Below the pieces are notes generated by a model that saw only the letters and a list, made by a program, of their open reading frames with translations, did not search any database and was not told the DNA's origin. From NCBI RefSeq assembly GCF_000421605.1, contig NZ_ATXI01000010.1, forward strand, positions 1 through 64,000: 64,000 bases of DNA, in the 5' to 3' direction. Source of the DNA: Thermodesulfobacterium thermophilum DSM 1276 (GTDB taxonomy: Bacteria > Desulfobacterota > Thermodesulfobacteria > Thermodesulfobacteriales > Thermodesulfobacteriaceae). The translations under genes and the position numbers were made by a program. Below, one piece after another: positions 37,555-47,247 of this stretch (positions are counted from its first letter, which is position 1; each line of letters begins with the position of its first letter).

Positions 37555-39111
37555 ATGCAAAAAATGAAAAAGATAGAAAGTTTAACCAAGTCTGCAACCT
37601 CTGTAACCATAGCAGTCTTTATCAGTCGTATTTTAGGGCTGGTAAGGGAACAGGTTCTTGCCTATTTTTTTGGGGCAGGAAAAAGTATGGATGCCTATGT
37701 GGTAGGTTATCGCATCCCTAACCTTCTAAGAGACCTTTTTGCTGAGGGGGCACTTGGGTCAGCTTTTGTTAAGGTTTTCAGCTCTACCTTAGAAAAAGAA
37801 GGGCCTGAAAAAAGTTTTAAGATAGCTCAAGTCATTCTTTCTAACCTCCTTTTGATTTTAGGGGGGATAGTAATCCTTGGGATGTTTAGTGCTGACTGGA
37901 TAGTAGGGCTTATTGCCCCTGAGTTTACCAAAGATCCGGCTAAGTTTGACCTAACGGTAAAACTTACTCAGGTTATGATGCCCTTTCTTCTTTTTATAAG
38001 CCTTTCCTCAGTTTTGGCAGGGATGCTTAATTCCTTAGGGGTGTTTTTTTTACCTGCCTTTTCGTCAAGTATCTTTAACATAACCTCAGTCTTAGTAGGG
38101 GTTTTAGGCTATTTTTTGTGTATAAGCCTTAACCTAAATCCTATCTATGCCATGGCAGTAGGGGTCACCTTGGGCGGGTTTTTACAGTTCTATTTTCAAT
38201 ATCCTGAGGTGAGAAAAAGAGGTTTTTCTTTCAGGTTTTCTCCTGATTTTAAGGACCCTTATTTTAAAGAAGTTTGCAGGTTGATCTTACCGGTAATACT
38301 TGGGCTTTCAGCCGTCCAGATAAACATCTTTATCAACACCTTTTTCGCCACCTCTTGCGGAGAAGGAGCGGTTTCTTGGTATAGTTATGCCTTCAGGATT
38401 ATGTATGTGCCTTTAGGACTTTTTGGGGTAGGGCTCTCACAGGCCTTACTTCCTGAGCTTTCAAGGGCTGTTGCCAGGAAAGATTTTGCCTCTGCCAAAG
38501 ACACCTTTTCTCGTGCGTTGGTGGTTTCTCTAAGCCTTTCTTTACCTTCAGCAGTGGGGCTTTACTTCTTGGCTCAGCCGGTGGTAGAGGTGCTCTTTGA
38601 AAGAGGAAAGTTTAGCAGTTTAGATACGATAAACACCGCAGAGATTTTAAAGATTTTAGCCCTGTCTTTGCCTTTTTACGGGCTCTCAAAAACTGCGGTC
38701 CCACTTTTTTATTCCTTAGGCAAAACGCTCATACCTTCTTTAGGAAGCATCCTTTCAGTGGTTGCAAATTTAATTGTAATACTTCTTACCATCAAAACCT
38801 TAGGGATAAAGGGAGTAGCTTTAGGAACCTCTCTTTCTATGGTTTTTCAGTGCATGTTTTTGCTTTTGGTTAGCTCCTTGCTTTTCAAACAAATTCCTTT
38901 AAAATTTTTATTAAGAAGTCTTTTTACCCTTGGGATAGCAGTTTTAGCCTTAAGTGGGATTTTAATTTTTTTAGCACATTTGGAATTTAACAGCTGGGTT
39001 TACCTTATTACAGCCATACCCTTAGGGGCCATCGTATTTTTAGGGACTTGTAAGATTTTAGGGCCTCAAGAGACCTACCTTTTTTGGGTTAAGCTGCTTA
39101 AAAGACGATAA
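37555..39111 (+). CDS. murJ: Lipid II flippase MurJ
   Basis: A 518-residue membrane protein with about 14 helices of the MviN/MurJ family, which flips lipid II for peptidoglycan synthesis. The N-terminal SRILGLVREQVLAYFFGAGKSMDAYVVGYRIPNLLRDLFAEGALGSAFV is diagnostic. A second ATG stands three codons inside the start used. It is followed after 23 bases by the phosphohexomutase gene. Confidence 0.95.
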   Translation: MQKMKKIESLTKSATSVTIAVFISRILGLVREQVLAYFFGAGKSMDAYVVGYRIPNLLRDLFAEGALGSAFVKVFSSTLEKEGPEKSFKIAQVILSNLLLILGGIVILGMFSADWIVGLIAPEFTKDPAKFDLTVKLTQVMMPFLLFISLSSVLAGMLNSLGVFFLPAFSSSIFNITSVLVGVLGYFLCISLNLNPIYAMAVGVTLGGFLQFYFQYPEVRKRGFSFRFSPDFKDPYFKEVCRLILPVILGLSAVQINIFINTFFATSCGEGAVSWYSYAFRIMYVPLGLFGVGLSQALLPELSRAVARKDFASAKDTFSRALVVSLSLSLPSAVGLYFLAQPVVEVLFERGKFSSLDTINTAEILKILALSLPFYGLSKTAVPLFYSLGKTLIPSLGSILSVVANLIVILLTIKTLGIKGVALGTSLSMVFQCMFLLLVSSLLFKQIPLKFLLRSLFTLGIAVLALSGILIFLAHLEFNSWVYLITAIPLGAIVFLGTCKILGPQETYLFWVKLLKRR

Positions 39112-39134
39112 ATATAAAAAATAAGGAGGTCAAA

Positions 39135-40505
39135 ATGAAAGTAAGTCCCTATATTTTTAGGGAATACGACATTCGCGGAAAGGTGGGGGAAGATTTTACC
39201 GAAGAGATAGTAAGAGAAATAGGAAGGGCCTATGGGACGATGGTTAGACGTAGTGGAGGAAAAAGGGTGGTTAGTGGAAGAGACGGAAGGCTTTCTTCAG
39301 AAGCCCTTCAAAGGTCTTTGATAGAAGGGATTTTATCTACCGGGGTAGAGGTTTTAAACATCGGGCTTACTCCTACTCCGGTGATGTATTATTCCCTTTT
39401 TCGTTTGTCAGAAGTTGACGGCGGTATACAGGTTACCGGTTCTCACAACCCACCAGAGTTTAACGGGTTAAAGATCTGCTTAGGTAAAGATACCCTTTTT
39501 GGCAAACAAATTCAAGCCTTAAGAGACCTGATAGAAAAGAAAGACTATGAAAAAGGTGAAGGGAAGGTGGAAACGATAGAGGTGCTTTCTGATTACGTAG
39601 AATATGTTAGTTCAAACGTTGAACTTAAGAGACCGGTAAAGGTATGTCTTGACCCTGGTAACGGGGTTTGTGCTCTGACAGCACCAGAGATTTTTAAACG
39701 TTTAAACTGCGAGGTTGAATGTCTTTTTTGTGAGATAGACGGAAACTTTCCTCACCATTTCCCAGACCCAGTCGTTCCAGAAAATCTGAAATGGCTAAAA
39801 GAAAAGGTAGTTTCTGAAGGGTATGAAGCTGGTTTTGGGTATGACGGAGATGGAGATAGGCTTGGGGTAATAGATGAAAAAGGTAACATCATCTGGGGAG
39901 ACAGGCTTCTTTATGTGTTTGCCAAGTTTTTACTTAAAAAACATCCTGGAGCTAAGGTTATCGCTGAGGTTAAGTGCTCGAGAACTTTGTTTGAAGGGGT
40001 AAAAAAGTTGGGAGGCCATCCTATCATGTGGAAAACAGGGCATTCCTTGATAAAAAACAAGATGAAAGAGGAGGGGGCTCTTCTTGCAGGAGAGATGAGC
40101 GGACACATGTTTTTTGCAGACAAATGGTTTGGTTTTGACGATGGGGTTTATGCCTCTCTCAGGCTGGCAGAAATCCTTTCTCAAACAGAACAGCCTCTAT
40201 CTGAAATCCTTAAAGAACTACCGGTTATGTATGCTACCCCAGAGATAAGGGTTGAATGCCCAGATGAGGTTAAGTTTAAGGTGGTGGAAAGGTTGGTGGC
40301 TAAGTTTAAACAAGAAGGACTTAACGTAATAGACATAGATGGTGCAAGGGTTGAATTTCCTGAAGGATGGGCCTTGGTTAGAGCCTCAAACACCCAACCG
40401 GTGTTGGTCCTAAGGTTTGAAGCTGAAACAGAAGGGTTTCTTGAAACTTTAAAACAGAAAGTTTATCAAGCCTTAGACGAAGTTTTAAAAGAAATAAACC
40501 CCTAA
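39135..40505 (+). CDS. Phosphomannomutase / phosphoglucomutase
   Basis: A 456-residue alpha-D-phosphohexomutase that moves phosphate between C1 and C6 of mannose or glucose. The phosphoserine loop QVTGSHNPPEFNGLK, the metal loop GYDGDGDRLGVID, the sugar loop GEMSGHMFF and the final RASNTQPVLVLRFEAE are all present, in the style of AlgC/PMM-PGM. It supplies sugar nucleotides for LPS or polysaccharides. AAGGAGG is the ribosome-binding site. Confidence 0.93.
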   Translation: MKVSPYIFREYDIRGKVGEDFTEEIVREIGRAYGTMVRRSGGKRVVSGRDGRLSSEALQRSLIEGILSTGVEVLNIGLTPTPVMYYSLFRLSEVDGGIQVTGSHNPPEFNGLKICLGKDTLFGKQIQALRDLIEKKDYEKGEGKVETIEVLSDYVEYVSSNVELKRPVKVCLDPGNGVCALTAPEIFKRLNCEVECLFCEIDGNFPHHFPDPVVPENLKWLKEKVVSEGYEAGFGYDGDGDRLGVIDEKGNIIWGDRLLYVFAKFLLKKHPGAKVIAEVKCSRTLFEGVKKLGGHPIMWKTGHSLIKNKMKEEGALLAGEMSGHMFFADKWFGFDDGVYASLRLAEILSQTEQPLSEILKELPVMYATPEIRVECPDEVKFKVVERLVAKFKQEGLNVIDIDGARVEFPEGWALVRASNTQPVLVLRFEAETEGFLETLKQKVYQALDEVLKEINP

Positions 40506-40516
40506 AAAGGAGTCTG

Positions 40517-40999
40517 ATGGAATCCTTCGAGCATCTACTCCAAATTCTTCCTATTCCTTACAAAACCAAAAAGGCCATACAAGCCTTGAAACTGGCTAAG
40601 TCTTTGTGGTCTAAGGTTTTAGACAGCGAATTAGTCTTATGCTCAAATCCTATAAGGTATGAAGAAGGTACCTTGGTTGTAGAGACCTCTGACTATTACC
40701 ATCTTCAACAGCTCCAACTAAAAGGTAGAGAAATTATCGAAGCTCTTGAAAAAGAAGTGCCTAAAAGAGAAAAACCTCTATTTGTTGATCTTAAGGTGGT
40801 GATAAATCCTTTGATCTTCGAAAGATTAGCTAAAAATAAACGGTTGGTAAATTCAAAAGATGGATTTTTAAAGATAAATCCCGAAGACATTAAAGAACTT
40901 GAAAAAACCTTACAAAACCTGAAAGACCCTGAACTTGCTAAGTTTTTTAAAGGATTATTAAAGACTTACTTCAAGGCTAAAAAGATTCAAAAAATTTAA
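40517..40999 (+). CDS. DUF721 (DciA-like) protein
   Basis: A 160-residue protein whose first two-thirds match the DUF721 pattern: a helical start, LAKSLWSKVLDSELVLCSNPIRYEEGTLVVETSDYYHLQQLQLKGREIIEAL. Some DUF721 proteins (DciA) load the DnaB replicative helicase in bacteria lacking DnaC; others are unstudied. The C-terminal third is Lys/Glu/Leu-rich and helical. It lies 11 bases after the phosphohexomutase gene. The assignment is by pattern and moderately sure. Confidence 0.6.
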   Translation: MESFEHLLQILPIPYKTKKAIQALKLAKSLWSKVLDSELVLCSNPIRYEEGTLVVETSDYYHLQQLQLKGREIIEALEKEVPKREKPLFVDLKVVINPLIFERLAKNKRLVNSKDGFLKINPEDIKELEKTLQNLKDPELAKFFKGLLKTYFKAKKIQKI

Positions 41000-41039
41000 C
41001 AAAATCAAACTTTCCAACCCAAAAACTTATAGATTTGAT

Positions 41040-41066
41040 AAAAACCCCTGGGGTAACCCCCAGGGG
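41040..41066 (-). terminator. Terminator of the small Lys/Ala-rich protein gene
   Basis: A perfect 9-bp stem (CCCCTGGGG 41045-41053 with CCCCAGGGG 41058-41066) and 4-base loop; on the minus strand it is followed by TTTTT (41044-41040). It lies about 18 bases after the stop codon. Confidence 0.9.
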
Positions 41067-41083
41067 AAGATGTCTAAGAAAGC

Positions 41084-41269
41084 TTACTTCTTTTCAGGAG
41101 CGGCTGCAGGAGCAGCTTCTTTCTTTTCTTCGGCTTTCTTATCGGCTTTCTTAGCTTTCTTGGCTTTCTTTTCTACCTTCTTTTCAGCTGCAGGGGCAGC
41201 CTGTTCAGCTGCAAAAACAGGAGATACTAAAAGAGCTAAAGCTGCAACTAAACCTAATACCTTTTTCAT
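41084..41269 (-). CDS. Small exported Lys/Ala-rich protein
   Basis: A 61-residue protein with a strong signal peptide (KKVLGLVAALALLVSPVFAA) and a mature part of only about 40 residues made almost wholly of Lys, Ala, Glu and Pro (KKAKKAKKADKKAEEKKEAA). It has an excellent GGAGGGAGGT ribosome-binding site and its own strong terminator, which argue for real and perhaps high expression despite the size. I do not recognise a family. The lysine-rich tail could bind nucleic acid, LPS or the cell wall; this is speculation. Confidence 0.75.
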   Translation of the reverse strand: MKKVLGLVAALALLVSPVFAAEQAAPAAEKKVEKKAKKAKKADKKAEEKKEAAPAAAPEKK

Positions 41270-41332
41270 AACCTACCTCCCTCCTTAAAGTTTTTTGTCT
41301 TGTATATTGGCAAAAAGGATGCCCAAATTTTT

Positions 41333-41441
41333 GAGGTTTGAAAATTAGGTTTTAAAAGGGGTTTTTACTGAGTAGAGGTTTGAAAAAAAGGGGTTTTGCA
41401 AAAATTGCACAGAGGTTTTTATGCAAAAATTACACAAGGTT
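41333..41441. repeat. Two pairs of short direct repeats upstream of the small gene
   Basis: GAGGTTTGAAAA occurs at 41333-41344 and again at 41375-41386; TGCAAAAATTGCACA starts at 41397 and a near copy TGCAAAAATTACACA at 41422. The first of the latter pair is an inverted repeat TGCAA-AAA-TTGCA. They occupy the gap between the nitronate monooxygenase and the small Lys/Ala-rich gene and could be regulator sites. Confidence 0.5.
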
Positions 41442-41443
41442 AA

Positions 41444-42556
41444 TTATTGCAAGGTTGGGTCTTCTTTTTGTCCGGTAAGGATGGCTATAAGGTCTTTTAC
41501 ACTGATGATCCCTTGTTTTTTAAGCAGATGTCCGTTTGCTCCGCTTATAAAGATACCTTCTTCGTAGTTTCCCATCCAGGCAGCACTCAGTTTCTCAGCT
41601 ATACAAAAACCTACCTGAGAGGCCTTTTCTCCTTTTTTGCAAGGGGTTAAACAGTTAGAGACACAACCTTTAAAATCCCGGTATCCTGCAAGGAATTTTT
41701 CTATAAAGGGGGTTTTGACTACCCTTAAAGGATATCCTACAGGTGAGTTGATCAGGATTATGTCTTCTGGGTTAAGTTTAAGGAGTATTTCTTTATAAAT
41801 CTGAGGGGCGTCACACTCATAGGTACAGATAAACCGGGTAGCAATCTGAACCCCTGAAGCTCCCAGTTCTCAATACTTCTTGATATCTTGATAGCTCCAA
41901 ACCCCACCGGCTACGATAACCTTAAGGTCTCCCCAGTTTTTGGCTTCTTCAAGCACCTCTGGTAACAAACTTTCTAATTGATATTCCTTTTTAAAGCAAT
42001 CTTCTTTATGAAATCCTTGATGTCCTCCTGAAAGAGGCCCTTCTAACACCACGGCATCTGGTAGTCTTTGGTAGCGTTTTTCCCAGGTTTGACAGATAAG
42101 CTTTAAAGCTCTGGCAGAAGAGACGATAGGTATCAGGGCTATGTCAAAACCTTTTACGTATTCTGGGAGTTTCAGAGGTAGCCCTGCTCCTGAGATGATA
42201 GCATCAGCCCCTGCCTCAGCAGCGTCTCTTACCACCCTTGGGTAATCTGTGATCGCACAAAGCACATTTACCCCGATAGCACCTCTACCTTGAGAAAGCT
42301 CTTTAGCCCTTTGAACAATCCTTTTTAGTGCCTCTCGGCTGTGGGTGTTTTCAGGTCCTATGGGTCTACCAAATTTGTCTTTTTTAACCAGCTCAGGAAA
42401 GCGATACCCTGTACCTACGGCTGAAACAACCCCCATCGCTCCTTCTTTAGCCACAGCTCCTGCTAAATTTTCCCAGGAGATCCCTACCCCCATCCCTCCT
42501 TGGATGATAGGCACATCTAAGGTGATTTTTCCTATGGTAAGTTTAGGTAAAGTCAT
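41444..42556 (-). pseudogene. Nitronate monooxygenase-family flavoprotein with in-frame TGA
   Basis: Read through the TGA at 41870-41872 (codon 229) this is a 370-residue FMN-dependent NMO/FabK-like oxidoreductase. Before the TGA: PIIQGGMGVGISWENLAGAVA, GVNVLCAITDY, EGPLSGGHQGFH and VIVAGGVWSYQDIKKY. After it, in the same frame, come ELGASGVQIATRFICTYECD, INSPVGYPLR, a Cys set CVSNCLTPC and GNYEEGIFISGANGH, ending at TAA 41446-41444. The downstream part is essential to the TIM barrel (phosphate-binding GASGVQIATRF). Homologues, as I recall, have Leu or another hydrophobic residue at the TGA site, so a nonsense change or sequence error is likelier than selenocysteine; only a weak hairpin follows. 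Neighbour of nadA. Confidence 0.65.
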
Positions 42557-42584
42557 AACCGTTTTTTCTCCTTACAAAACCATT

Positions 42585-43499
42585 TTATACTATTTCTAGC
42601 ATCCTTTTTACCGCATTGTAAGCCTTTATCCTTATTTCTTCTTCTACCACTACCTCAAACTCAAGGTTTTCTAAAGAGGCCAAAAGGTTTTCTAAGCTGA
42701 TTTTTTTCATCGAAGGGCAAATCATCTTTTCTGGGGCAGGATGATAAAATTTTTTGTCAGGGTTTTGTTGAGATAAAGGGTAGAGTAGACCTACCTCAGT
42801 TCCTATGATAAACTCCTTATTTGGGAGTTCTTTAGCTAATCTTAGCATTCCGCTGGTTGAGGCTACCCTGTCTGCCAAGTCTATAACCTCAGGTCTACAC
42901 TCAGGATGGGCGATAAAAAGGGCCTGAGGATGAGTTTTTTTGGCCTCTAACACCTCTTCAGGGGTAAGAAGATGATGAAAAGGGCAAAAACCTTCAAAGT
43001 AAACGATCTGTTTGTCAGGGTAAAACCTCTGGGTATAACGGGCAAGGTTCATGTCTGGAAGCATGATAATCTGTTTTTCTTTAAACGTCCCTACTACTTT
43101 TATTGCATTAGCAGAGGTACAGCATACATCACTTAAAGCCTTCACCTCTGCGGTTGAGTTAACATAGGTGACAACCGGTGCATCTGGATAGGCCTCTTTT
43201 AGGCGTAACACATCCTCTGGGGTTATCATGTCAGCCATCTCACAACAGGCACTTCCTACAGGTAAGAGGACCTTCTTTTTGGGTGATACGATTTTAGCGG
43301 TTTCTGCCATAAAATAAACACCACAAAAAACGATAACCTCAGCGTCGGTTTTACTGGCTTTAAGACTTAACTCTAAGGAATCTCCTCTTAAGTCTGCAAT
43401 GTCCTGTATCTCAGGAGGTTGATAGTTGTGAGCCAAAATGATAGCCTTTCTTTTTTCCTTTAACTCAAGGATTCGCTCTATGAGCCTCTGCCTTTCCAT
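42585..43499 (-). CDS. nadA: Quinolinate synthase
   Basis: A 304-residue Fe-S enzyme that condenses iminoaspartate and dihydroxyacetone phosphate to quinolinate for NAD synthesis. The three pseudo-repeats each supply a cluster Cys region: VFCGVYFMAETAK, DVCCTSANA and MICPSMKKISLENL; HPECRPEV and EVGLLYPL are also conserved. I take the ATG at 43499, with AAGGAGG before it, over the TTG one codon upstream. nadB and nadC are not in the window. Confidence 0.95.
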   Translation of the reverse strand: MERQRLIERILELKEKRKAIILAHNYQPPEIQDIADLRGDSLELSLKASKTDAEVIVFCGVYFMAETAKIVSPKKKVLLPVGSACCEMADMITPEDVLRLKEAYPDAPVVTYVNSTAEVKALSDVCCTSANAIKVVGTFKEKQIIMLPDMNLARYTQRFYPDKQIVYFEGFCPFHHLLTPEEVLEAKKTHPQALFIAHPECRPEVIDLADRVASTSGMLRLAKELPNKEFIIGTEVGLLYPLSQQNPDKKFYHPAPEKMICPSMKKISLENLLASLENLEFEVVVEEEIRIKAYNAVKRMLEIV

Positions 43500-43549
43500 C
43501 AAGCCTCCTTAAAGACTTAAATTTATCATTTTAGTAAAAATATACGATT

Positions 43550-44395
43550 TTAATTTATTTTTTCAAGCAAGTTTTTAAGGTTTTGGTAGCAGGAAAAAGG
43601 AACAGAGAGGTTGTTAAGCCCTTTACCAAGCTTTATGTCAGGTTTGTTAGCTCCGTGAAAATCACTTCCTCCGGTAACGATAAGGTCAAGTTTTTGGGCT
43701 GTTTCCAGCAAAAATCGGGTAAAATCCTGGTTATGTTCGGTATAGTAGGCTTCAACCCCCATCAAACCTATATCTTTCAGCCAGGATAAGTATTTATAAA
43801 GGTCGGTATAAGAGAGTTTTAAGGTAAAAGGGTGGGCTAAAACAGGTATACCTTTGGCCTGTTTGATTTGGTTGATTGCTTCTTCAGGAGAAAGTAAAGC
43901 CTTGGGTACATAAGCTAAGGCCCCCTTTTTTAGATATTTTTGAAAGGCTTCTTCAAAGGTTTTCACCACTCCCTTTTTAACCAGAAGGTTGGCAATATGA
44001 GGTCTTCCTATCTCTCCTTGGGCGATTTCTTCTAACTCTTCTAAGGTAATCTCTATTCCTGCTTGTTGAAGTTTTTCTATCATTTTTTGGTTACGGGTCT
44101 CTCTGGCTTTTTGTAAGACCTCTAAGGTAGACTGTATTTCAGGGACATCTGGTTGTAAAAAATAACCTAACAGATGAAAATGTCCTGGGCCTTCAAACTT
44201 AACGCTTATCTCTACACCACAGAGAAAAGGAAGGTCTACTTCTTTAGCAGTAAGATAGGCCTCATGAAGCCCTTGTGTGGTGTCATGGTCTGTAAGGGCT
44301 AAGGCTTGTAATCCCTCTTTCTTGGCTAAAATTATCAATTCCTTAGGGGAAAAGGTTCCGTCAGAGGCGGTAGAATGGGTGTGAAGGTCAACCAA
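43550..44395 (-). CDS. PHP-domain phosphoesterase
   Basis: A 281-residue PHP-family metal phosphoesterase of the COG0613 type. The metal ligands are visible in VDLHTHSTASDGTFSP, ALTDHDTTQG, LAHPFTL and GGSDFHGANKP. Relatives include RNase AM (YciV), a 5'-3' RNA exonuclease and 3',5'-nucleotide bisphosphatase. The gene lies 3 bases after pyrG in a minus-strand series. Confidence 0.9.
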   Translation of the reverse strand: MVDLHTHSTASDGTFSPKELIILAKKEGLQALALTDHDTTQGLHEAYLTAKEVDLPFLCGVEISVKFEGPGHFHLLGYFLQPDVPEIQSTLEVLQKARETRNQKMIEKLQQAGIEITLEELEEIAQGEIGRPHIANLLVKKGVVKTFEEAFQKYLKKGALAYVPKALLSPEEAINQIKQAKGIPVLAHPFTLKLSYTDLYKYLSWLKDIGLMGVEAYYTEHNQDFTRFLLETAQKLDLIVTGGSDFHGANKPDIKLGKGLNNLSVPFSCYQNLKNLLEKIN

Positions 44396-44398
44396 AAT

Positions 44399-46069
44399 CT
44401 AACCCCCTTTTTTCTTGTTTTGATAAGAGGCTTTGATAAAGGCCTTAAAAAGAGGATGGGGGGCAATAGGTTTAGATTTAAACTCAGGATGAAACTGCAC
44501 CCCTACAAACCAGGGATGGTCTGAGATTTCTACTATCTCTACCAGCTCTTCGTCAGGAGAAGTCCCTGTGATCTTAAGCCCGGCTTTTTCTAATTCCTCT
44601 CGATACCGATTGTTAAACTCATAACGATGTCTGTGTCTCTCAAAAATCTCATCTTGTTGATAAGCCTCCCAGGCTTTTGAACCTTTTAAGAGTCTGCAAG
44701 GATAAGCCCCAAGGCGCATCGTCCCACCAAAATCACAACCTTCTTCTCTTATTTCTATCTTGCCTGTGCGATAGTTATACCATTCTTTCATAAGATAGAT
44801 TACCGGGTAAGGGGTTTGGGGGTCAAACTCCGTAGAGTTTGCTCCTTTCCACCCAAGGACATTTCTTGCAAAATCTATCACCGAAAGCTGCATCCCTAAA
44901 CAGATCCCAAAAAAGGGAATTCCCTTTTCTCTGGCATACTTGATGGCTAAAAGTTTACCTTCAACCCCCCTTACTCCAAATCCTCCTGGGACAAGAATCC
45001 CGTCGGCATCTTTTAGGATAGAGGCTATGTTTCCCTCGGTAAGTTCATCTGAGTTTACAAACTTTAGGTTTACTCTTAGCTTGTTAGCGATGCCTCCATG
45101 CACTAAAGCCTCGTTAAGGGACTTATAAGAATCTTTCAGGTTTACGTATTTTCCCACGATGGCTATGGTTACTTCGTCCTCAGGGTTTTTATAGATTTTT
45201 ACTATCTCTTCCCAAAGGGAAAGGTCAGGCTCTCTGGTCCACATGTTTAGATATTCTATGATCTTTTTATCTAACCCTTCTTGATAAAATACCAGGGGTA
45301 TTTCGTAGATACATTCTACGTCTTTGGCAGTGATCACGGCATCGTCTTCTACGTTACAGAAAAGGGCTATCTTTTTCTTGATATCTGTAGGTAAAAACCT
45401 GTCAGTCCTGCATAGAAGGATGTCAGGTTGAATTCCGATGGCTCTTAGTTCTTTGACGCTGTGCTGGGTAGGTTTGGTTTTTAACTCCCCTGCGGTTTTG
45501 ATGTAAGGTACATAGGTGAGATGGATAAAAAGGGCGTTATCTTTACCAAGCTCATAGCCTAACTGTCTTATAGCCTCAAGAAAAGGAAGGCTTTCGATGT
45601 CTCCTACCGTTCCTCCTATCTCTACGATAGCTACGTCTACGTTGTCTTCTGCTAAACTTAAAATAGCTTGTTTGATTTCGTCGGTAACATGGGGTATGAT
45701 CTGGACGGTGCCACCCAAGTATTCCCCTTTTCTTTCTTTGGTGATGACTGAATAGTAGATTTTACCTGAGGTGTAGTTGTTTTTACTTCCCATCTGAGCC
45801 TGGGTAAATCGTTCGTAGTGGCCTAAGTCAAGGTCTGTTTCAGCTCCGTCTTCAGTAACATAAACCTCTCCGTGTTGAAAGGGGTTCATCGTCCCAGGGT
45901 CTACGTTGATATAAGGGTCAAGTTTTTGGAAGGTAACTCTTAAACCTCTTGCCTCAAGTAAAGCCCCTATAGCAGCCGCAGCAAGCCCTTTTCCTAAGGA
46001 GGAAAGTACTCCTCCTGTGATAAAAATAAACTTGGTATGGACTTTTATCCTGTTTCTTGGCTTTCTCAT
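44399..46069 (-). CDS. pyrG: CTP synthase
   Basis: A 556-residue enzyme aminating UTP to CTP with glutamine. The N-terminal synthase domain has [23 protein letters not shown] and [19 protein letters not shown]; the C-terminal glutaminase domain has the nucleophile in [14 protein letters not shown] and the His-Glu pair in VQFHPEF. The N-terminus runs about ten residues longer than usual ([11 protein letters not shown]), so a later start is possible. M24 peptidase lies 5 bases upstream. Confidence 0.97.
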   Translation of the reverse strand: MRKPRNRIKVHTKFIFITGGVLSSLGKGLAAAAIGALLEARGLRVTFQKLDPYINVDPGTMNPFQHGEVYVTEDGAETDLDLGHYERFTQAQMGSKNNYTSGKIYYSVITKERKGEYLGGTVQIIPHVTDEIKQAILSLAEDNVDVAIVEIGGTVGDIESLPFLEAIRQLGYELGKDNALFIHLTYVPYIKTAGELKTKPTQHSVKELRAIGIQPDILLCRTDRFLPTDIKKKIALFCNVEDDAVITAKDVECIYEIPLVFYQEGLDKKIIEYLNMWTREPDLSLWEEIVKIYKNPEDEVTIAIVGKYVNLKDSYKSLNEALVHGGIANKLRVNLKFVNSDELTEGNIASILKDADGILVPGGFGVRGVEGKLLAIKYAREKGIPFFGICLGMQLSVIDFARNVLGWKGANSTEFDPQTPYPVIYLMKEWYNYRTGKIEIREEGCDFGGTMRLGAYPCRLLKGSKAWEAYQQDEIFERHRHRYEFNNRYREELEKAGLKITGTSPDEELVEIVEISDHPWFVGVQFHPEFKSKPIAPHPLFKAFIKASYQNKKKGG

Positions 46070-46074
46070 GGTTT

Positions 46075-47247
46075 CTACACCTCTTTAAGAATTTTCCATT
46101 TGGTTGAGGTGGTGTTTAAACTTTTCAACCCGTCCTTGGTTACTAAAAAGGTTTCTTCAACCCCTATCACCCCAACCTCAGGAATGTGAAATTTAGGTTC
46201 TAAGGCTATCACCATGTTTTCTCTTATGGTCATTTTTTGTTTTTTCCCAAGGACAGGAGGTTCATCTATCTGTAAACCTACCCCATGGCCTATAAAACCT
46301 AAGTCTCCGTCAGAATACATAAAATAACTGCCAAGACCGGTTTTTTCAGCTAACTCCTTAGCTTTAGTAAAGATCTCATCTCCGTTTAAACCTGGCTTTA
46401 TGAAGTGCTTGAGTTCCTTTAAAATATAAAGACTTCCCTGATAAACCTCTTGGGCATAAGGCAGTTTTTTAAAACTAACCATCCTGGTCTGGTCTATGTA
46501 GTAGCCCTGGTAATAACCACTGAAGTCTATAAGAATAGGCTCATCTTCTTTTAAGATTTTCTTATAACTTGCCCCTCCCGGAAAACAAGGTACTCCCTCT
46601 CCTCCTTCTCCTGTATAAGAGGGAGTAGCTTTAAGACTTTCTTTACCCGAGATAAGGTATCCAAAGGTAAGTTCAAACCCGTTTAAAGACCTGGTAAAGC
46701 CTGGATGACCCAAAAGTCTCAGTTCTTTTTCCAAGATAGCACTTGCTTCTAATTCTTTAATTCCTGGTTTGAACTGAGGTAAAGCCCTTTTAAGAGCTTT
46801 ATCAAGCATCTTGCCTGCTTTTCGGATACATTCGATCTCATAGGGGGTTTTAACCGCCCTTGTTTCTAAGATAAGTTGGTCTATGGCAATAAAAGAATAA
46901 CCCTCAAGCAGTGCCTGATATCTTAAAAATTCTCTTGCAGGGATGTTTTCTTTTTCTATGCCTAACGAGCCCTTAGAACGAAGAGAAGAGATGATTAAAG
47001 GTAGTTCTTTTAAGCTTTTTATGGGTTCACAGGGAATTAACGTTTCCTTTCTGGCCCTCTCCCAAGGACGATTTACTAAAAGCTTAACTTCCTTAGGGCT
47101 TATCAAAAGAAATCCTTTGGCAAAGGTTCCGCTAAAATAAAAGATGTTGAGAGGGTTTATAATCAAGGCTAAATCGATTTGGTGCTGGTTAAGAAGTTGT
47201 TGAAACCTTTGGAGACGGAACTTTACTTCATCGGTTTGCAGGTTCAT
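46075..47247 (-). CDS. M24-family aminopeptidase (Xaa-Pro type)
   Basis: A 390-residue protein with an N-terminal creatinase-like domain and a C-terminal pita-bread metallopeptidase. The metal ligands occur in [16 protein letters not shown] (two Asp), [12 protein letters not shown] (His), ALEPKF (Glu) and [11 protein letters not shown] (Glu). It would remove N-terminal residues before proline. The start overlaps the end of the mltB-like gene by 20 bases. Confidence 0.9.
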   Translation of the reverse strand: MNLQTDEVKFRLQRFQQLLNQHQIDLALIINPLNIFYFSGTFAKGFLLISPKEVKLLVNRPWERARKETLIPCEPIKSLKELPLIISSLRSKGSLGIEKENIPAREFLRYQALLEGYSFIAIDQLILETRAVKTPYEIECIRKAGKMLDKALKRALPQFKPGIKELEASAILEKELRLLGHPGFTRSLNGFELTFGYLISGKESLKATPSYTGEGGEGVPCFPGGASYKKILKEDEPILIDFSGYYQGYYIDQTRMVSFKKLPYAQEVYQGSLYILKELKHFIKPGLNGDEIFTKAKELAEKTGLGSYFMYSDGDLGFIGHGVGLQIDEPPVLGKKQKMTIRENMVIALEPKFHIPEVGVIGVEETFLVTKDGLKSLNTTSTKWKILKEV

